This document shows positions 43,821 through 53,068 of a DNA stretch of 64,000 bases, piece after piece. Source of the stretch: Paenibacillus dendritiformis. GTDB lineage: Bacteria > Bacillota > Bacilli > Paenibacillales > Paenibacillaceae. The translations under genes and the position numbers were made by a program. The stretch is from the NCBI RefSeq assembly GCF_021654795.1, contig NZ_AP025344.1, forward strand, positions 1,798,501-1,862,500. The letters are read 5' to 3'. Position 1 is the stretch's first letter. Each line of letters opens with the position of its first letter. The notes under the pieces are model-generated. The model saw nothing but the letters and a program-made list of their open reading frames with translations, ran no database searches and had not been told where the DNA came from.

Positions 43821-44777
43821 ATGTCCGATAGAATGATACGGCTGCTGAAAATGGTCATAGCCATACAGGCGAATCCTGGCATATCGGCGCAGGAGCTGGC
43901 CGACAAATGTGAGGCTTCCGAGCGAACCATATATCGGGATTTGCGAACGCTAGATCTTGTCGTGCCTATAACAAATGATGGATACGGAACAGGGTATCGC
44001 TTTATAGGCAACTTCGCGATGTATCCGCTTAATTTTACAGAAGAAGAGGAGATGGTCTTCTCTGTCCTCCCTTCCATGGTGGACAAAAGCAAGCTGTCTC
44101 CTCTGTTCGATTCGGCATACGACAAAGTCATGGCGACGCATGCCAAGGAGAAGCAGAAGCGCAGGGAAGCAATGGAGAACTTCACGAATCTAATACAGAT
44201 GGGAACGCCTGCTTACAAGGCAGATCGTGATAGTCCAAATTACCTGCTCCCTGTGATGGAAGCGATTATAGCGGAGAAGACAATCCGTGCAGTATACCAT
44301 ACCCAAAGCCGCAATACAGTTACAGAGCGCGAGATCGATCCGTACTGTCTTGTGCCTCGCGAGCAACGCTTCTACTTAATTGGGTATTGTCATCGGAAGC
44401 AGGACATTTTAATGTTCCGCATGAGCCGGTTTCATCGCGTCGAAATAACGACTAAAAGTTTCGACAAAGGCGATTTCGACATCCACCACTATATGAAGCA
44501 TACCTGGTCGGTCCATCGGGGCGACTCGCTTATTACGTTCAAGATCAAATTTCAGCCCGATGTGGCCAGATATATTAAGGAAGAGGAGATGTTCGTGCGC
44601 CCCAAAATGACGGACTTGCCCGACGGAAGCTTATTGTTCGAGGCGACAGTCAACCATGAGCAAGGCTTCCTGAATTGGCTCGCCCAGTATGGCCCGTCTG
44701 CCGAAATTCTGGAACCGCTATCAATAAGGAAGCAGTTCATCGAGCGGTTACAGCGTTGGATGGAGATGTATAACTAA
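43821..44777 (+). CDS. HTH/WYL-domain transcriptional regulator
   Basis: 318 residues. An N-terminal HTH of the DeoR/HTH_11 type (MIRLLKMVIAIQANPGISAQ, then ELADKCEASERTIYRDLRTL) precedes a WYL domain (YCLVPREQRFYLIGYCHRKQ and LMFRMSRFHRVEIT) and a C-terminal WCX part (ITFKIKFQPDVARYI). WYL regulators bind nucleotide or nucleic-acid ligands and often control phage-defence loci, including CRISPR-Cas. RBS GGAGGAG. It lies between two operons (PH-domain pair and cas3) that share one upstream motif, so it is the best candidate to bind it. Confidence 0.88.
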   Translation: MSDRMIRLLKMVIAIQANPGISAQELADKCEASERTIYRDLRTLDLVVPITNDGYGTGYRFIGNFAMYPLNFTEEEEMVFSVLPSMVDKSKLSPLFDSAYDKVMATHAKEKQKRREAMENFTNLIQMGTPAYKADRDSPNYLLPVMEAIIAEKTIRAVYHTQSRNTVTEREIDPYCLVPREQRFYLIGYCHRKQDILMFRMSRFHRVEITTKSFDKGDFDIHHYMKHTWSVHRGDSLITFKIKFQPDVARYIKEEEMFVRPKMTDLPDGSLLFEATVNHEQGFLNWLAQYGPSAEILEPLSIRKQFIERLQRWMEMYN

Positions 44778-44792
44778 TGCATCATCTGGAAT

Positions 44793-44819
44793 ATATGTTC
44801 CCTGACATTTAGTTGTCAC
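44793..44819 (+). promoter_or_regulatory. Shared regulatory motif before cas3
   Basis: ATATGTTCCCTGACA, 4 bases, GTTGTCAC: identical to the motif at 41663-41689. It overlaps a TTGTCA -35-like box (44813-44818) and lies 44 bp before the cas3 start. Confidence 0.65.
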
Positions 44820-44862
44820 CATGTGTGCGGTACAGTTACTAGGAGTAGAAAGGGGTGCTGAA

Positions 44863-47343
44863 ATGCAATCGATTGCTCATATTCGGGTGAGCGATAAGAA
44901 GGTGCAAACCGTGGAACGGCATTTGCTGGAAGTGAAGACGCTGGCGGAAAAGTACGGCGAGAAATTAAATATTCCTCATGTCACCGGGCTGGCGGGCATG
45001 CTGCATGATATGGGGAAATATACGGAGAAGTTCAGGACATACATATTGGCGGCGGTAAGCGGAGCCGAGGATCGGCTGCGTCGGGGGGAGGTTGATCATT
45101 CTACGGCCGGAGGACGGTTGCTTTATGATCGTCTTCATGCGGATGCGAAAGCGCCTTATAAAGCGATTTTGGCTGAGGTTGTAGGCAATGCGATTATTTC
45201 GCATCATTCCTATTTGCATGATTTTCTGGATCCGGATTTGGAATCTCCTTACTTGAGACGGGTTGCTTGCAAAAAGTTGGAGGAGTTTGATCGGAGCGTC
45301 GAAGCCTTTTTTACACATGTCATGAGCGAGCAGGAGTTCCAGGCATATGTGGATCGGGCGGCTGCGGAAGTGGAACAATTTCTGGCCAGAGTGCCTGCCA
45401 AGAGTATGGAACTGAAGCTGATGTTCCTGACCAAGTTCGTGTTCAGTGCCTTGATTGATGCCGACCGGACGAACACGCGCTGGTTTGAGATGGGAGAGCC
45501 GGACGAGCCGGAACAGAACGTGATGGCATTGTTTCAAGGATACTATGACAAGTTGATGGCGCAACTTCGTTCTTTCGAGGAAAATAAAGACGCAGATACG
45601 CCAATTGCCCGGTTGCGGAGCCAAATGTCCGAGTTATGCGAACATTTTGCCTCGAAGCCGTCTTCTATTTATACACTGTCGATACCGACCGGTGGCGGCA
45701 AGACGCTGGCCAGCTTGAGGTATGGATTGAAGCATGCTTTAACCTATGACAAAAAACGGATTATTTATGTCGTCCCTTTTACAACAATTATTGAGCAGAA
45801 TGCAGCAACGGTGCGCAACATATTGCAGGACGATGCGAATATTTTGGAGCATCATTCCAACGTCGTAGAAGTGGAGATGGAGGAAGACGGCGAGGAGCAG
45901 GACGGGCTGGCGCTGACGGCGCGGCAAAAGGCGAACCTGGCTAAAGACAACTGGGATGCGCCGATCATTTTTACGACGATGGTGCAATTCCTTAACGTGT
46001 TTTTCGCCCATGGAAGCAGGAACATACGGAGACTCCATAACTTGTGTGATGCAGTCATTATATTTGACGAAGTACAGAAGGTCCCTACGCATTGTATTTC
46101 GCTGTTCAACCAGGCGCTGAACTTTTTGAAGGAGTATGGGGGCTCCAGTATCGTGCTGTGCACCGCGACGCAGCCAGCGCTGCAGTTCGTGGAGCAGAAG
46201 CTTGACATCGGGGCGGACACCGAGATGATACAGGATATTAATCGCGTAATCGATGCCTTTAAGCGTGTCGAGTTGGTAGATCAAGCTACCGACAAGGCCT
46301 GGAGTACGGAAGACTTGGCAGACTTTGTCCGGGATGCCGTTCAGGAAGCGGGAAATATGCTTGTTATCTTGAATACGAAATCGGTCGTCAAGGCGCTGTA
46401 TGAACGATTGCAAGCGATGCAGGAACAAGGCCAGTTCGGCTCGGATGGGAAAATACATTTGTATCATTTGAGCACGTCGATGTGTCCCGCTCACCGTGTA
46501 TCGATTTTGGACAAGGTCAGGGTGCATCTTCGGCAGAAGGAAAAAGTGATTTGCGTCAGCACGCAGTTGATTGAAGCAGGCGTCGATGTCAGCTTCAATT
46601 GTGTCGTACGTTCCCTGGCCGGGTTGGATTCGATTGCGCAGGCGGCGGGACGGTGCAACCGGCATGGGAAAGATAACATGCGGAACGTCTACATTATCGA
46701 TCATGCGGAAGAGAATCTGAAGCATTTGAAAGAGATTCAAGTAGGGAAGGAACTGACGCGCGCGATGCTTGTCGATATGAAGCGGGATGCGAAGGCGCAT
46801 GGCGGCGAGTTGCTGTCGCAGCAGGCGATGGAGTATTATTTCCAACGATTTTATATGAAGCTGGAAGCGGACTTGAATTATTTTGTTCCCCAGCTTCGCA
46901 AAGATATGACAATCTTGTTGTATGCCGGCCGGATGGAAGCGGACAGCTATTTCCAGGCTTATCACCAGGACAGGAAAAAGAAAGGGGAGAAAGACACATG
47001 GTTGCCGCTGTTCCTTGCCAATAGTTACGGCACGGCTGCGCAACACTTTCACGTTATTGACGATCATACGCGCTCTGTCATTGTTCCATATGGGAAGGGA
47101 GGCAAGGAAATCATCGCCGAACTGAACGGGGGCGGAAGCATTGATGATCTGACGCGCCTGCTCAGACGGGCGCAGCAATTCACGGTCAATTTGTATGATC
47201 ACGATCTCCGTGAGTTGGATCGCAGCGGCGGATTGGAGAGTTGTCTCGACGGGAAAGTGCTTGTATTGAAAGAGGGGGCCTACAGCGAGCATTTTGGAGC
47301 CGACCTGAAAAATGATAGCGTCACTGGTTTTTTAGGTTTTTAA
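44863..47343 (+). CDS. cas3: CRISPR-associated nuclease/helicase Cas3 (type I-C)
   Basis: 826 residues. The N-terminal HD nuclease has LHDMGKYTEKF (His48-Asp49) and NAIISHHSYLHDF. The SF2 helicase has Walker A TGGGKT (Lys280), DEVQ at 402-405, TATQPAL, and late CVSTQLIEAGVDV and AAGRCNRHG. It is recruited when Cascade binds a PAM-flanked target and then nicks, unwinds and degrades the invader. ATG 44863 (AAAGGGG upstream) is preferred over the in-frame ATG 44821. Separated from cas5 by 252 bp, which hold a minus-strand crRNA-like gene, so cas3 and the rest may be two transcripts. Confidence 0.96.
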   Translation: MQSIAHIRVSDKKVQTVERHLLEVKTLAEKYGEKLNIPHVTGLAGMLHDMGKYTEKFRTYILAAVSGAEDRLRRGEVDHSTAGGRLLYDRLHADAKAPYKAILAEVVGNAIISHHSYLHDFLDPDLESPYLRRVACKKLEEFDRSVEAFFTHVMSEQEFQAYVDRAAAEVEQFLARVPAKSMELKLMFLTKFVFSALIDADRTNTRWFEMGEPDEPEQNVMALFQGYYDKLMAQLRSFEENKDADTPIARLRSQMSELCEHFASKPSSIYTLSIPTGGGKTLASLRYGLKHALTYDKKRIIYVVPFTTIIEQNAATVRNILQDDANILEHHSNVVEVEMEEDGEEQDGLALTARQKANLAKDNWDAPIIFTTMVQFLNVFFAHGSRNIRRLHNLCDAVIIFDEVQKVPTHCISLFNQALNFLKEYGGSSIVLCTATQPALQFVEQKLDIGADTEMIQDINRVIDAFKRVELVDQATDKAWSTEDLADFVRDAVQEAGNMLVILNTKSVVKALYERLQAMQEQGQFGSDGKIHLYHLSTSMCPAHRVSILDKVRVHLRQKEKVICVSTQLIEAGVDVSFNCVVRSLAGLDSIAQAAGRCNRHGKDNMRNVYIIDHAEENLKHLKEIQVGKELTRAMLVDMKRDAKAHGGELLSQQAMEYYFQRFYMKLEADLNYFVPQLRKDMTILLYAGRMEADSYFQAYHQDRKKKGEKDTWLPLFLANSYGTAAQHFHVIDDHTRSVIVPYGKGGKEIIAELNGGGSIDDLTRLLRRAQQFTVNLYDHDLRELDRSGGLESCLDGKVLVLKEGAYSEHFGADLKNDSVTGFLGF

Positions 47344-47349
47344 ATAGAG

Positions 47350-47419
47350 GAAGCCTATCGCTTTGAAGATAGGCTTCTAATAAAATACTATATTTTTCAA
47401 TCCCCGCTATGACAGCGAC
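47350..47419 (-). ncRNA. crRNA-like small RNA, candidate autorepressor of the cas operon
   Basis: Minus strand. Extended -10 TGCTATAAT (47433-47425) puts the start about 47418-47419, where the RNA begins GTCGCT-gtcat-AGCG: a CRISPR-repeat-like hairpin with a 4-bp instead of a 7-bp stem. GGGATTGAAAA follows, matching the 11-nt crRNA handle at 9 of 11. A guide begins at 47393. From guide position 17 it folds into a terminator (GAAGCCTATC / GATAGGCTTC, 47377-47350). Guide positions 1-18 equal the plus strand at 47502-47519 except at position 6, directly after a TTC PAM. The target is the predicted promoter of the cas5-to-cas2 genes. Expression is not shown. Confidence 0.75.
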
Positions 47420-47498
47420 AACTAATTATAGCATAACCAAGGTCATACCTATAATAAAAGTGTCAATTATACTTCATGCAGTAAACAGCCACAAATTA

Positions 47499-47519
47499 TT
47501 CATATAATATTTTATTAGA
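47499..47519 (+). promoter_or_regulatory. Predicted cas5-operon promoter, target of the crRNA-like RNA
   Basis: TTC (47499-47501, the usual type I-C PAM) precedes ATATAATATTTTATTAGA (47502-47519), which contains a TATAAT -10 box at 47503-47508. The -35 is weak (AGTAAA region near 47480). Cascade bound here would cover the -10 and the transcription start. After position 18 the match to the guide stops, which fits binding without Cas3-driven cutting. Confidence 0.65.
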
Positions 47520-47595
47520 CAGGATTGTTATTTTTTGTTGGAGAAAGTAGAATGAAGTTGTAGTTGGAGGGAATTTGTGGAAAGGAGGCGGCGCC

Positions 47596-48318
47596 TTGAT
47601 ACGGAACAGCATTGAGTTCGAGGTGATTGGGAATTATGCGCTGTTTACAGACCCGTTAACGAAGCTGGGCGGGGAAAAGATGTCTTATCCTGTCCCAACC
47701 TATCAAGCGTTAAAGGGAATCGTCGAATCGATCTACTGGAAGCCGACGATATTGTTTGTTGTAGATGCCGTTCGCGTTATGAATCCGATTCGAATGGAGT
47801 CCAAAGGGGTTCGTCCGCTTGACTATGGCGGCGGCAATACGCTTGCTTACTACTCCTATTTAAAAGATGTTCGTTACCAATGCCGGGCTCATTTCGTGTT
47901 CAACCCGAATCGGCCGGACCTGGAATATGATCGCGACGAAAATAAGCACCACAATATTTTGAAGCGCGCACTGCGGGCGGGAGGACGCCGGGATATTTTC
48001 CTCGGAGCAAGAGAATGCCAAGGTTATGTGGAGCCATGCGAATTTGGCACAGGTGAGGGCTTCTATGACAATTATGGCGAACTCCATCTCGGAACGATGG
48101 TGCATGGCATGAATTATCCGGATGAGACAGGAAGGCAGCAGATGGAGACGAGGTTATGGAACCCGGTCATGAAGGATGGCATCATTGAGTTTATCACGCC
48201 GGAACAATGTAAGCTTGTTCGCCCTGTGGCTGAGATGCAACCGAAGAAGTTCGCGGCCGGGGAGATCGAATCGGTTGAGGAATTGGAGTCCCGCCTGGAA
48301 GCGGAGGGAAGAGGATGA
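47596..48318 (+). CDS. cas5c: Cas5c (Cas5d), crRNA-processing Cascade subunit
   Basis: 240 residues. [39 protein letters not shown] and [19 protein letters not shown] are typical of type I-C Cas5. In I-C systems it replaces Cas6: it cuts the repeat 3' of the hairpin, leaving an 11-nt handle, then stays bound. TTG 47596 is 7 bases after AAAGGAGG; the frame from 47575 would place the RBS inside the gene. Stop overlaps cas8c by ATGA. Confidence 0.93.
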   Translation: MIRNSIEFEVIGNYALFTDPLTKLGGEKMSYPVPTYQALKGIVESIYWKPTILFVVDAVRVMNPIRMESKGVRPLDYGGGNTLAYYSYLKDVRYQCRAHFVFNPNRPDLEYDRDENKHHNILKRALRAGGRRDIFLGARECQGYVEPCEFGTGEGFYDNYGELHLGTMVHGMNYPDETGRQQMETRLWNPVMKDGIIEFITPEQCKLVRPVAEMQPKKFAAGEIESVEELESRLEAEGRG

Positions 48319-50234
48319 GCTGGCTGCAGCAATTATATGAGACGTATGAGGCGAACCTCGATCGGATCGGGGTTGTCGAGAAGAAGCATAGCGGGCAAGA
48401 GTTCACGCTGCTTCCGATATCTCATACGACACAAACGGCGCACATCGAGGTTCGCGTGACGGAAGACGGTGAATTCCATTCCGCTATCGTCATTGACAAG
48501 AGCGATGCCAGCACATTGATTCCGTGCACGGAGGATTCCTCCAGCCGCTCAGGAACCGCCGTATTTCCTTATCCGCTGCATGATAAGTTAAGCTATGTGG
48601 CCGGAGACTATATTGACTATGGCGGACAAGCCAAGAAAGCGGATCAGTTCAAAGCCTATATCGAACAGTTGGAAGAATGGGCCTTATCGCCATTTCGTCA
48701 TCCTCACGTTGTCAGTATTTTCAAGTACCTGAATAAAAAACGGCTTGTTCGCGATCTGGTTGAAAAAGAGAATCTGTTGTCCCTGGATGGGGACGGTTGC
48801 CTGCTTGGAAAATGGGATAAAAAATACGGCGACGAGAAACCGCCGTTGTTTGGCGTGCTGAATGGCGAACAAGAAAGCGCCTTCATTCGTTTTACGGTCT
48901 ACTCCCCGGTCCGGCCGCTCAAGGAAGTATGGAAGGATCCGGAGATGTATGATTCGTTTATTCAGTACTATAACAGCAAGCTGGGCAACGACAAGCTGTG
49001 TTATGCGACAGGGCGATTGCTGCCAGGTACGGACAAGCATGCGAATAAAATACGAAATCCGGCAGACAAAGCGAAACTGATCTCGGCCAGCGATACAAGC
49101 GGTTTTACGTTCCGGGGCCGGTTCAGCAGCAGCCAGGAAGCGGCGGGCATTAGCTATGAAGTATCGCAAAAAGCCCATAATGCGCTGAAATGGCTCATTA
49201 ACCGCCAAGGGAAAATCATTGATGGGCGCGTGTTTCTCGTTTGGTCTAATGATGCGGTAGACGTGCCGGCTCCCGGAGAGGATACCTTCGCTCTCTTTCC
49301 GGAACAGAGCGCCGCGCACAAAAGGGAATCTTTTACGAATGAAGGGTTGGCACGGGACATTAGGAGTTATCTGGCCGGGTACGGAACAGGAAAAGAGTTG
49401 TCGATTACCAATCCCGCTGTGAACCTGTTAATTCTTGATTCTGCCACAACCGGGCGCATGGCAGTGCTCTATTATCGCAATCTGGACAAGGAGCATTACT
49501 TTGACAAGCTGGCGGAGTGGCATTCCAGTTGCGTATGGATTCACCGCTACCGCAAAGATGAGAACGGCGACTATGTCCAATTCTTCGGTGCGCCGGCAAC
49601 TAAAGACATTGCATATGCTGCTTATGGATCGACGGCAAGCGATAAAGTCGTAAAAGGGCTGATGGAGCGCATGCTGCCGTGCATGGTAGACGGCGTCAAA
49701 ATTCCCGCGGATATTGTTAACAGCGTCGTTCGCCGGACGTCCAATCCGGTGGCGATGGAAAAGTGGGAGTGGGAGAAGACGCTCAGCATCGCATGCGCCT
49801 TAGTAAATAAGTTTTATCAGAAGGAGGGATACACGGTGGCGCTGGACAAGGAGAACAAGGACCGAAGCTATTTGTTTGGGAGATTGCTGGCGGTGGCCGA
49901 TATTTTGGAGCGGCGTGCGCTAGGTTCAGAAGAGACGCGCGCAACGAATGCGATTCGCTATATGAACTCGTTTGCGCAGCATCCGGTGCGGACGTGGAAG
50001 GTGATTCAAGCGAGTTTGCAGCCGTATCAGGCGCGATTGGGCGCGAAATGTACGGATTTGACGAAATTGATGGATGAGATTCTATCTGCATTTAACTATG
50101 AAGACTTTAATGATAAGCCTTTATCCGGGAAATACTTGCTGGGACTCTCCAGCCAAAGACATGACTTTTTCCAAGGAAAGAAGAAGGAAGAAAATCAAAC
50201 CAAACCATCCAATGAAGGAGAGACTGAAGCATGA
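48315..50234 (+). CDS. cas8c: Cas8c/Csd1, large subunit of type I-C Cascade
   Basis: 639 residues: N-terminal [33 protein letters not shown], central [21 protein letters not shown] with [14 protein letters not shown], and C-terminal [16 protein letters not shown] region. It reads the TTC PAM and recruits Cas3; an internal start in family members makes Cas11c. Overlaps cas5 and cas7 by four bases at each end, so translation is coupled. Confidence 0.94.
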   Translation: MSWLQQLYETYEANLDRIGVVEKKHSGQEFTLLPISHTTQTAHIEVRVTEDGEFHSAIVIDKSDASTLIPCTEDSSSRSGTAVFPYPLHDKLSYVAGDYIDYGGQAKKADQFKAYIEQLEEWALSPFRHPHVVSIFKYLNKKRLVRDLVEKENLLSLDGDGCLLGKWDKKYGDEKPPLFGVLNGEQESAFIRFTVYSPVRPLKEVWKDPEMYDSFIQYYNSKLGNDKLCYATGRLLPGTDKHANKIRNPADKAKLISASDTSGFTFRGRFSSSQEAAGISYEVSQKAHNALKWLINRQGKIIDGRVFLVWSNDAVDVPAPGEDTFALFPEQSAAHKRESFTNEGLARDIRSYLAGYGTGKELSITNPAVNLLILDSATTGRMAVLYYRNLDKEHYFDKLAEWHSSCVWIHRYRKDENGDYVQFFGAPATKDIAYAAYGSTASDKVVKGLMERMLPCMVDGVKIPADIVNSVVRRTSNPVAMEKWEWEKTLSIACALVNKFYQKEGYTVALDKENKDRSYLFGRLLAVADILERRALGSEETRATNAIRYMNSFAQHPVRTWKVIQASLQPYQARLGAKCTDLTKLMDEILSAFNYEDFNDKPLSGKYLLGLSSQRHDFFQGKKKEENQTKPSNEGETEA

Positions 50235-51091
50235 CGATTCTCGATCATAAAATTGATTTTGCTGTTGTATTTTCGGTAATCAAAGCGAATCCAAATGGAG
50301 ATCCGCTGAATGGCAATCGCCCCCGTCAAAACTATGATGGCCACGGTGAAGTGTCGGATGTCGCACTGAAGCGGAAAATTCGAAACCGGCTTCAAGATCT
50401 CGGCGAACCTATTTTTGTCCAATCCAATGATAGAAGCGATGATCAGCTCAAAAGCTTGCGCGAGCGCGCGGAAGGAAACGAGGCACTGGCGAAAATAGTA
50501 AATCAAAAAGACAGTTCCAGCGAAGAGTTTGCGAAAACGGCTTGCGAGCAGTGGATCGATGTCCGCAGTTTTGGCCAGGTGTTTGCCTTCAAGGGAAGCG
50601 GTGGTAAAGGGGTATCTGTAGGCGTGCGCGGTCCGGTGTCGATACATACCGCAACGAGCGTCGATCCGATTGATATTACGAGTATGCAGATCACGAAGAG
50701 CGTTAATTCGGAGCCGGGCGAGAAGAGAGGATCAGACACAATGGGCATGAAGCACCGCGTAGACTTCGGCGTCTATGTCTTCTATGGCAGCATCAATACG
50801 CAGTTAGCGGAGAAGACGGGCTTCACCGTGGAGGATGCGGAAAAAATCAAGCAGGCGCTCGTTACGCTGTTCGAAAATGACGCCTCTTCCGCCAGACCAG
50901 AAGGAAGTATGGAGGTGCACAAGGTGTATTGGTGGGAGCACAGCAGCAAGTTGGGTCAGTATTCATCTGCCAAAGTGCACCGCTCCTTGCATATTAGCAA
51001 AAATAGGGAAGAACCAAAATCCTTCGAACACTACGACATCACACTCAACGAACTGGAAGGTCTGAAGGTTGAAATCATCGATGGCCTATAA
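50231..51091 (+). CDS. cas7c: Cas7c/Csd2, backbone subunit of type I-C Cascade
   Basis: 286 residues: KIDFAVVFSVIKANPNGDPL, NRPRQNYDGHGEVSDVALKR, KIRNRLQD and VGVRGPVSIHTATSVDPIDI are Csd2 landmarks. Several copies coat the spacer part of the crRNA, each lifting out every sixth base, which matters for the crRNA-like RNAs described here. Starts at ATG overlapping the cas8c stop. Confidence 0.95.
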   Translation: MTILDHKIDFAVVFSVIKANPNGDPLNGNRPRQNYDGHGEVSDVALKRKIRNRLQDLGEPIFVQSNDRSDDQLKSLRERAEGNEALAKIVNQKDSSSEEFAKTACEQWIDVRSFGQVFAFKGSGGKGVSVGVRGPVSIHTATSVDPIDITSMQITKSVNSEPGEKRGSDTMGMKHRVDFGVYVFYGSINTQLAEKTGFTVEDAEKIKQALVTLFENDASSARPEGSMEVHKVYWWEHSSKLGQYSSAKVHRSLHISKNREEPKSFEHYDITLNELEGLKVEIIDGL

Positions 51092-51752
51092 TGATGAAGA
51101 CAACTACTTATTGCTGTCTGGCATTCAGCATTTTCAATTCTGTAAGCGGCAATGGGCGTTGATTCACATTGAACAGCAGTGGGAAGAGAATGTGAAGACG
51201 ATTGAAGGGCTGCATCTCCATCGGAATGCGGATCAACCGTTCACGAGGGAAAAGCGCGGCGACAAGCTTGTCGTCCGCGCTATGTCTGTCAAGTCGCATG
51301 AATTGAAGCTGACAGGCATCTGTGATGTGGTCGAGTTCATACAAGACAGCCGTGGTGTTCCGATTAATGGAGTCGAGGGAAAATATGTCGCGTACCCTGT
51401 AGAATACAAGCGCGGCAAGCCGAAGACGGATGAATCCGATGTATTGCAGCTGGCTGCGCAAGCGCTCTGTCTGGAAGAGATGCTGTTGTGCGATGTGCAG
51501 ACAGGATATATTTTTTATCAAGAGTTAAAGCGTCGAATTGAGGTTCCGCTTACGGATGATGTGAAGCAGAGGGTCAAAGTTGTGGCAGCGGAAATGCATG
51601 ATTATTATAAGCGCAGCCATACGCCAAAAGTCAAAACCGGGCCCTATTGCAAAAACTACTCGCTGCAATCCATCTGCCTGCCGGCCTTGATGAACAAACG
51701 GACGGTAAAAAGTTATATTGAGGGGAAGATCAAAGATGAAGCGTCTCCTTAA
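51081..51752 (+). CDS. cas4: Cas4 exonuclease, one Fe-S cysteine replaced
   Basis: 223 residues. RecB-type nuclease with HFQFCKRQWALIHIEQQWEE (Cys21), VEYKRGKPKTDESDVLQLAA (catalytic E-x-K and Q) and a C-terminal cluster. Most Cas4 proteins bind a 4Fe-4S cluster with one N-terminal and three C-terminal Cys, the latter spaced C-x2-C-x5-C. Here they read Cys190, Tyr193, Cys199 (YCKNYSLQSICLP), so one ligand is lost. Cas4 trims prespacers and enforces PAM choice during uptake. ATG 51081 overlaps the cas7 end; overlaps cas1 by 17 bases. Confidence 0.92.
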   Translation: MAYNDEDNYLLLSGIQHFQFCKRQWALIHIEQQWEENVKTIEGLHLHRNADQPFTREKRGDKLVVRAMSVKSHELKLTGICDVVEFIQDSRGVPINGVEGKYVAYPVEYKRGKPKTDESDVLQLAAQALCLEEMLLCDVQTGYIFYQELKRRIEVPLTDDVKQRVKVVAAEMHDYYKRSHTPKVKTGPYCKNYSLQSICLPALMNKRTVKSYIEGKIKDEASP

Positions 51753-52767
51753 CACGTTATATGTAAACCAGCCGGACGTTTATATGGCATTGGACGGGGA
51801 CAATATTGTGCTGCAGAAGGGAGAAGAGAAGCTGGGCCGTCTTCCGTTGCACAATCTGGAAGCTATCGTCGCTTTCGGTTATACAGGAGCAAGTCCTGCG
51901 TTGATGGGGTATTGTGCAGATCGGAATATTGCGATCACCTTTATGACGGTGACCGGCAGATTTCTGGCCAGGGTCATTGGACAGAGCAAAGGAAATGTAG
52001 TGCTGCGGAAAAAGCAATACCTTGTCTCTGAGGATGAGCGCTTGTCCGCCCAAATTGCACGCAATTTTATTGTCGGCAAAATTTATAACCATAAGTGGAT
52101 GATTGAGCGGATGACGCGAGACTACCCGCTGCGAATCAATGTTGATCAGTTCAAAGAGATTTCCGCGCAGTTATCGTCCCTCATGCTGGAAGTACGGGCT
52201 TGTGAAGATCTGGAACGTCTGCGTGGCTTAGAAGGACAAGCTGCAGTCAGCTACAATAAGGCTTTTGGCCAAATGATTCTGCAACAGACAGACGATTTTT
52301 ACTTTCATTCCCGTTCACGCAGGCCGCCGCTGGACAATGTAAATGCGATGTTGTCGCTTGCGTACACATTGTTGGCGAAGGATATGGCCTCCGCATTGGA
52401 AGCGGTCGGGCTGGATGCTTATGTCGGATTTTTGCATCGCGATCGTCCGGGGCGGGCTTCACTTGCTCTGGACGTGATGGAAGAGTTGCGGGGGAACTAT
52501 GCGGACCGATTTGTTCTCACCTTGATTAATAAAAAAATTGTGAACAAGGATGATTTTTACAAGAAGGAAAACGGCGCTGTCTTGATGACAGATGAGGCGA
52601 GAAAAAAATTTTTGCAGGCATGGCAGGATAAGAAGCAAGAAAAGATAGTTCATCCCTATCTGGGAGAGAAAATCAGTTGGGGACTTGTCCCGCATGCCCA
52701 GGCCCTGTTGCTAGCTCGTCATTTGCGTGAGGATCTAGATGAGTACCCTCCATTTCTCTGGAAGTAG
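51736..52767 (+). CDS. cas1: Cas1 integrase (type I-C)
   Basis: 343 residues. KRLLNTLYVNQPDVYMALDG, IVAFGYTGASPALMGYCADR, GLEGQAAVSYNKAF (metal-binding Glu), VGFLHRDRPGRASLALDVME (His and later acid). Joins new spacers at the leader end with Cas2. Start ATG 51736 after GAGGGGAAG, overlapping cas4. Confidence 0.96.
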   Translation: MKRLLNTLYVNQPDVYMALDGDNIVLQKGEEKLGRLPLHNLEAIVAFGYTGASPALMGYCADRNIAITFMTVTGRFLARVIGQSKGNVVLRKKQYLVSEDERLSAQIARNFIVGKIYNHKWMIERMTRDYPLRINVDQFKEISAQLSSLMLEVRACEDLERLRGLEGQAAVSYNKAFGQMILQQTDDFYFHSRSRRPPLDNVNAMLSLAYTLLAKDMASALEAVGLDAYVGFLHRDRPGRASLALDVMEELRGNYADRFVLTLINKKIVNKDDFYKKENGAVLMTDEARKKFLQAWQDKKQEKIVHPYLGEKISWGLVPHAQALLLARHLREDLDEYPPFLWK

Positions 52768-52777
52768 GTGGTATAAT

Positions 52778-53068
52778 TTGTTGGTACTAATCACTTATGA
52801 TGTCAGCACGACCAGTATTGCCGGGCAGCGCAGGTTACGTAAAGTCGCAAAGTTATGCCAAAATTATGGTCAGAGAGTGCAAAACTCTGTTTTTGAATGC
52901 AATGTAGACGCAGCTCAGTTCGCCAGCTTGAAGATCCAACTTATCGATATGATCGATGAACAGGAAGATAGCCTGCGATTTTATCAATTAGGAAACAACT
53001 ACAAAAGCAAGGTGGAGCATATTGGTGTGAAGGCATCGATCGATATGGAAGGGACCCTAATTTTCTAG
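52778..53068 (+). CDS. cas2: Cas2, spacer-acquisition partner of Cas1
   Basis: 96 residues. LVLITYDVSTTSIAGQRRLR with the conserved Asp, LCQNYGQRVQNSVFECNVD, DSLRFYQLGNNYKSKVEHIG. It starts at one of two TTGs (52778, 52781), after GTAGGTGG. The stop codon overlaps the left arm of the leader palindrome of array 2, so cas operon and leader are directly joined. Confidence 0.93.
   Translation: MLVLITYDVSTTSIAGQRRLRKVAKLCQNYGQRVQNSVFECNVDAAQFASLKIQLIDMIDEQEDSLRFYQLGNNYKSKVEHIGVKASIDMEGTLIF

Noticed and set aside
45739-47292. 517-codon leftward ORF
   Set aside because: Antisense to cas3, whose motifs are complete on the plus strand; no RBS or recognisable domain on the minus strand.
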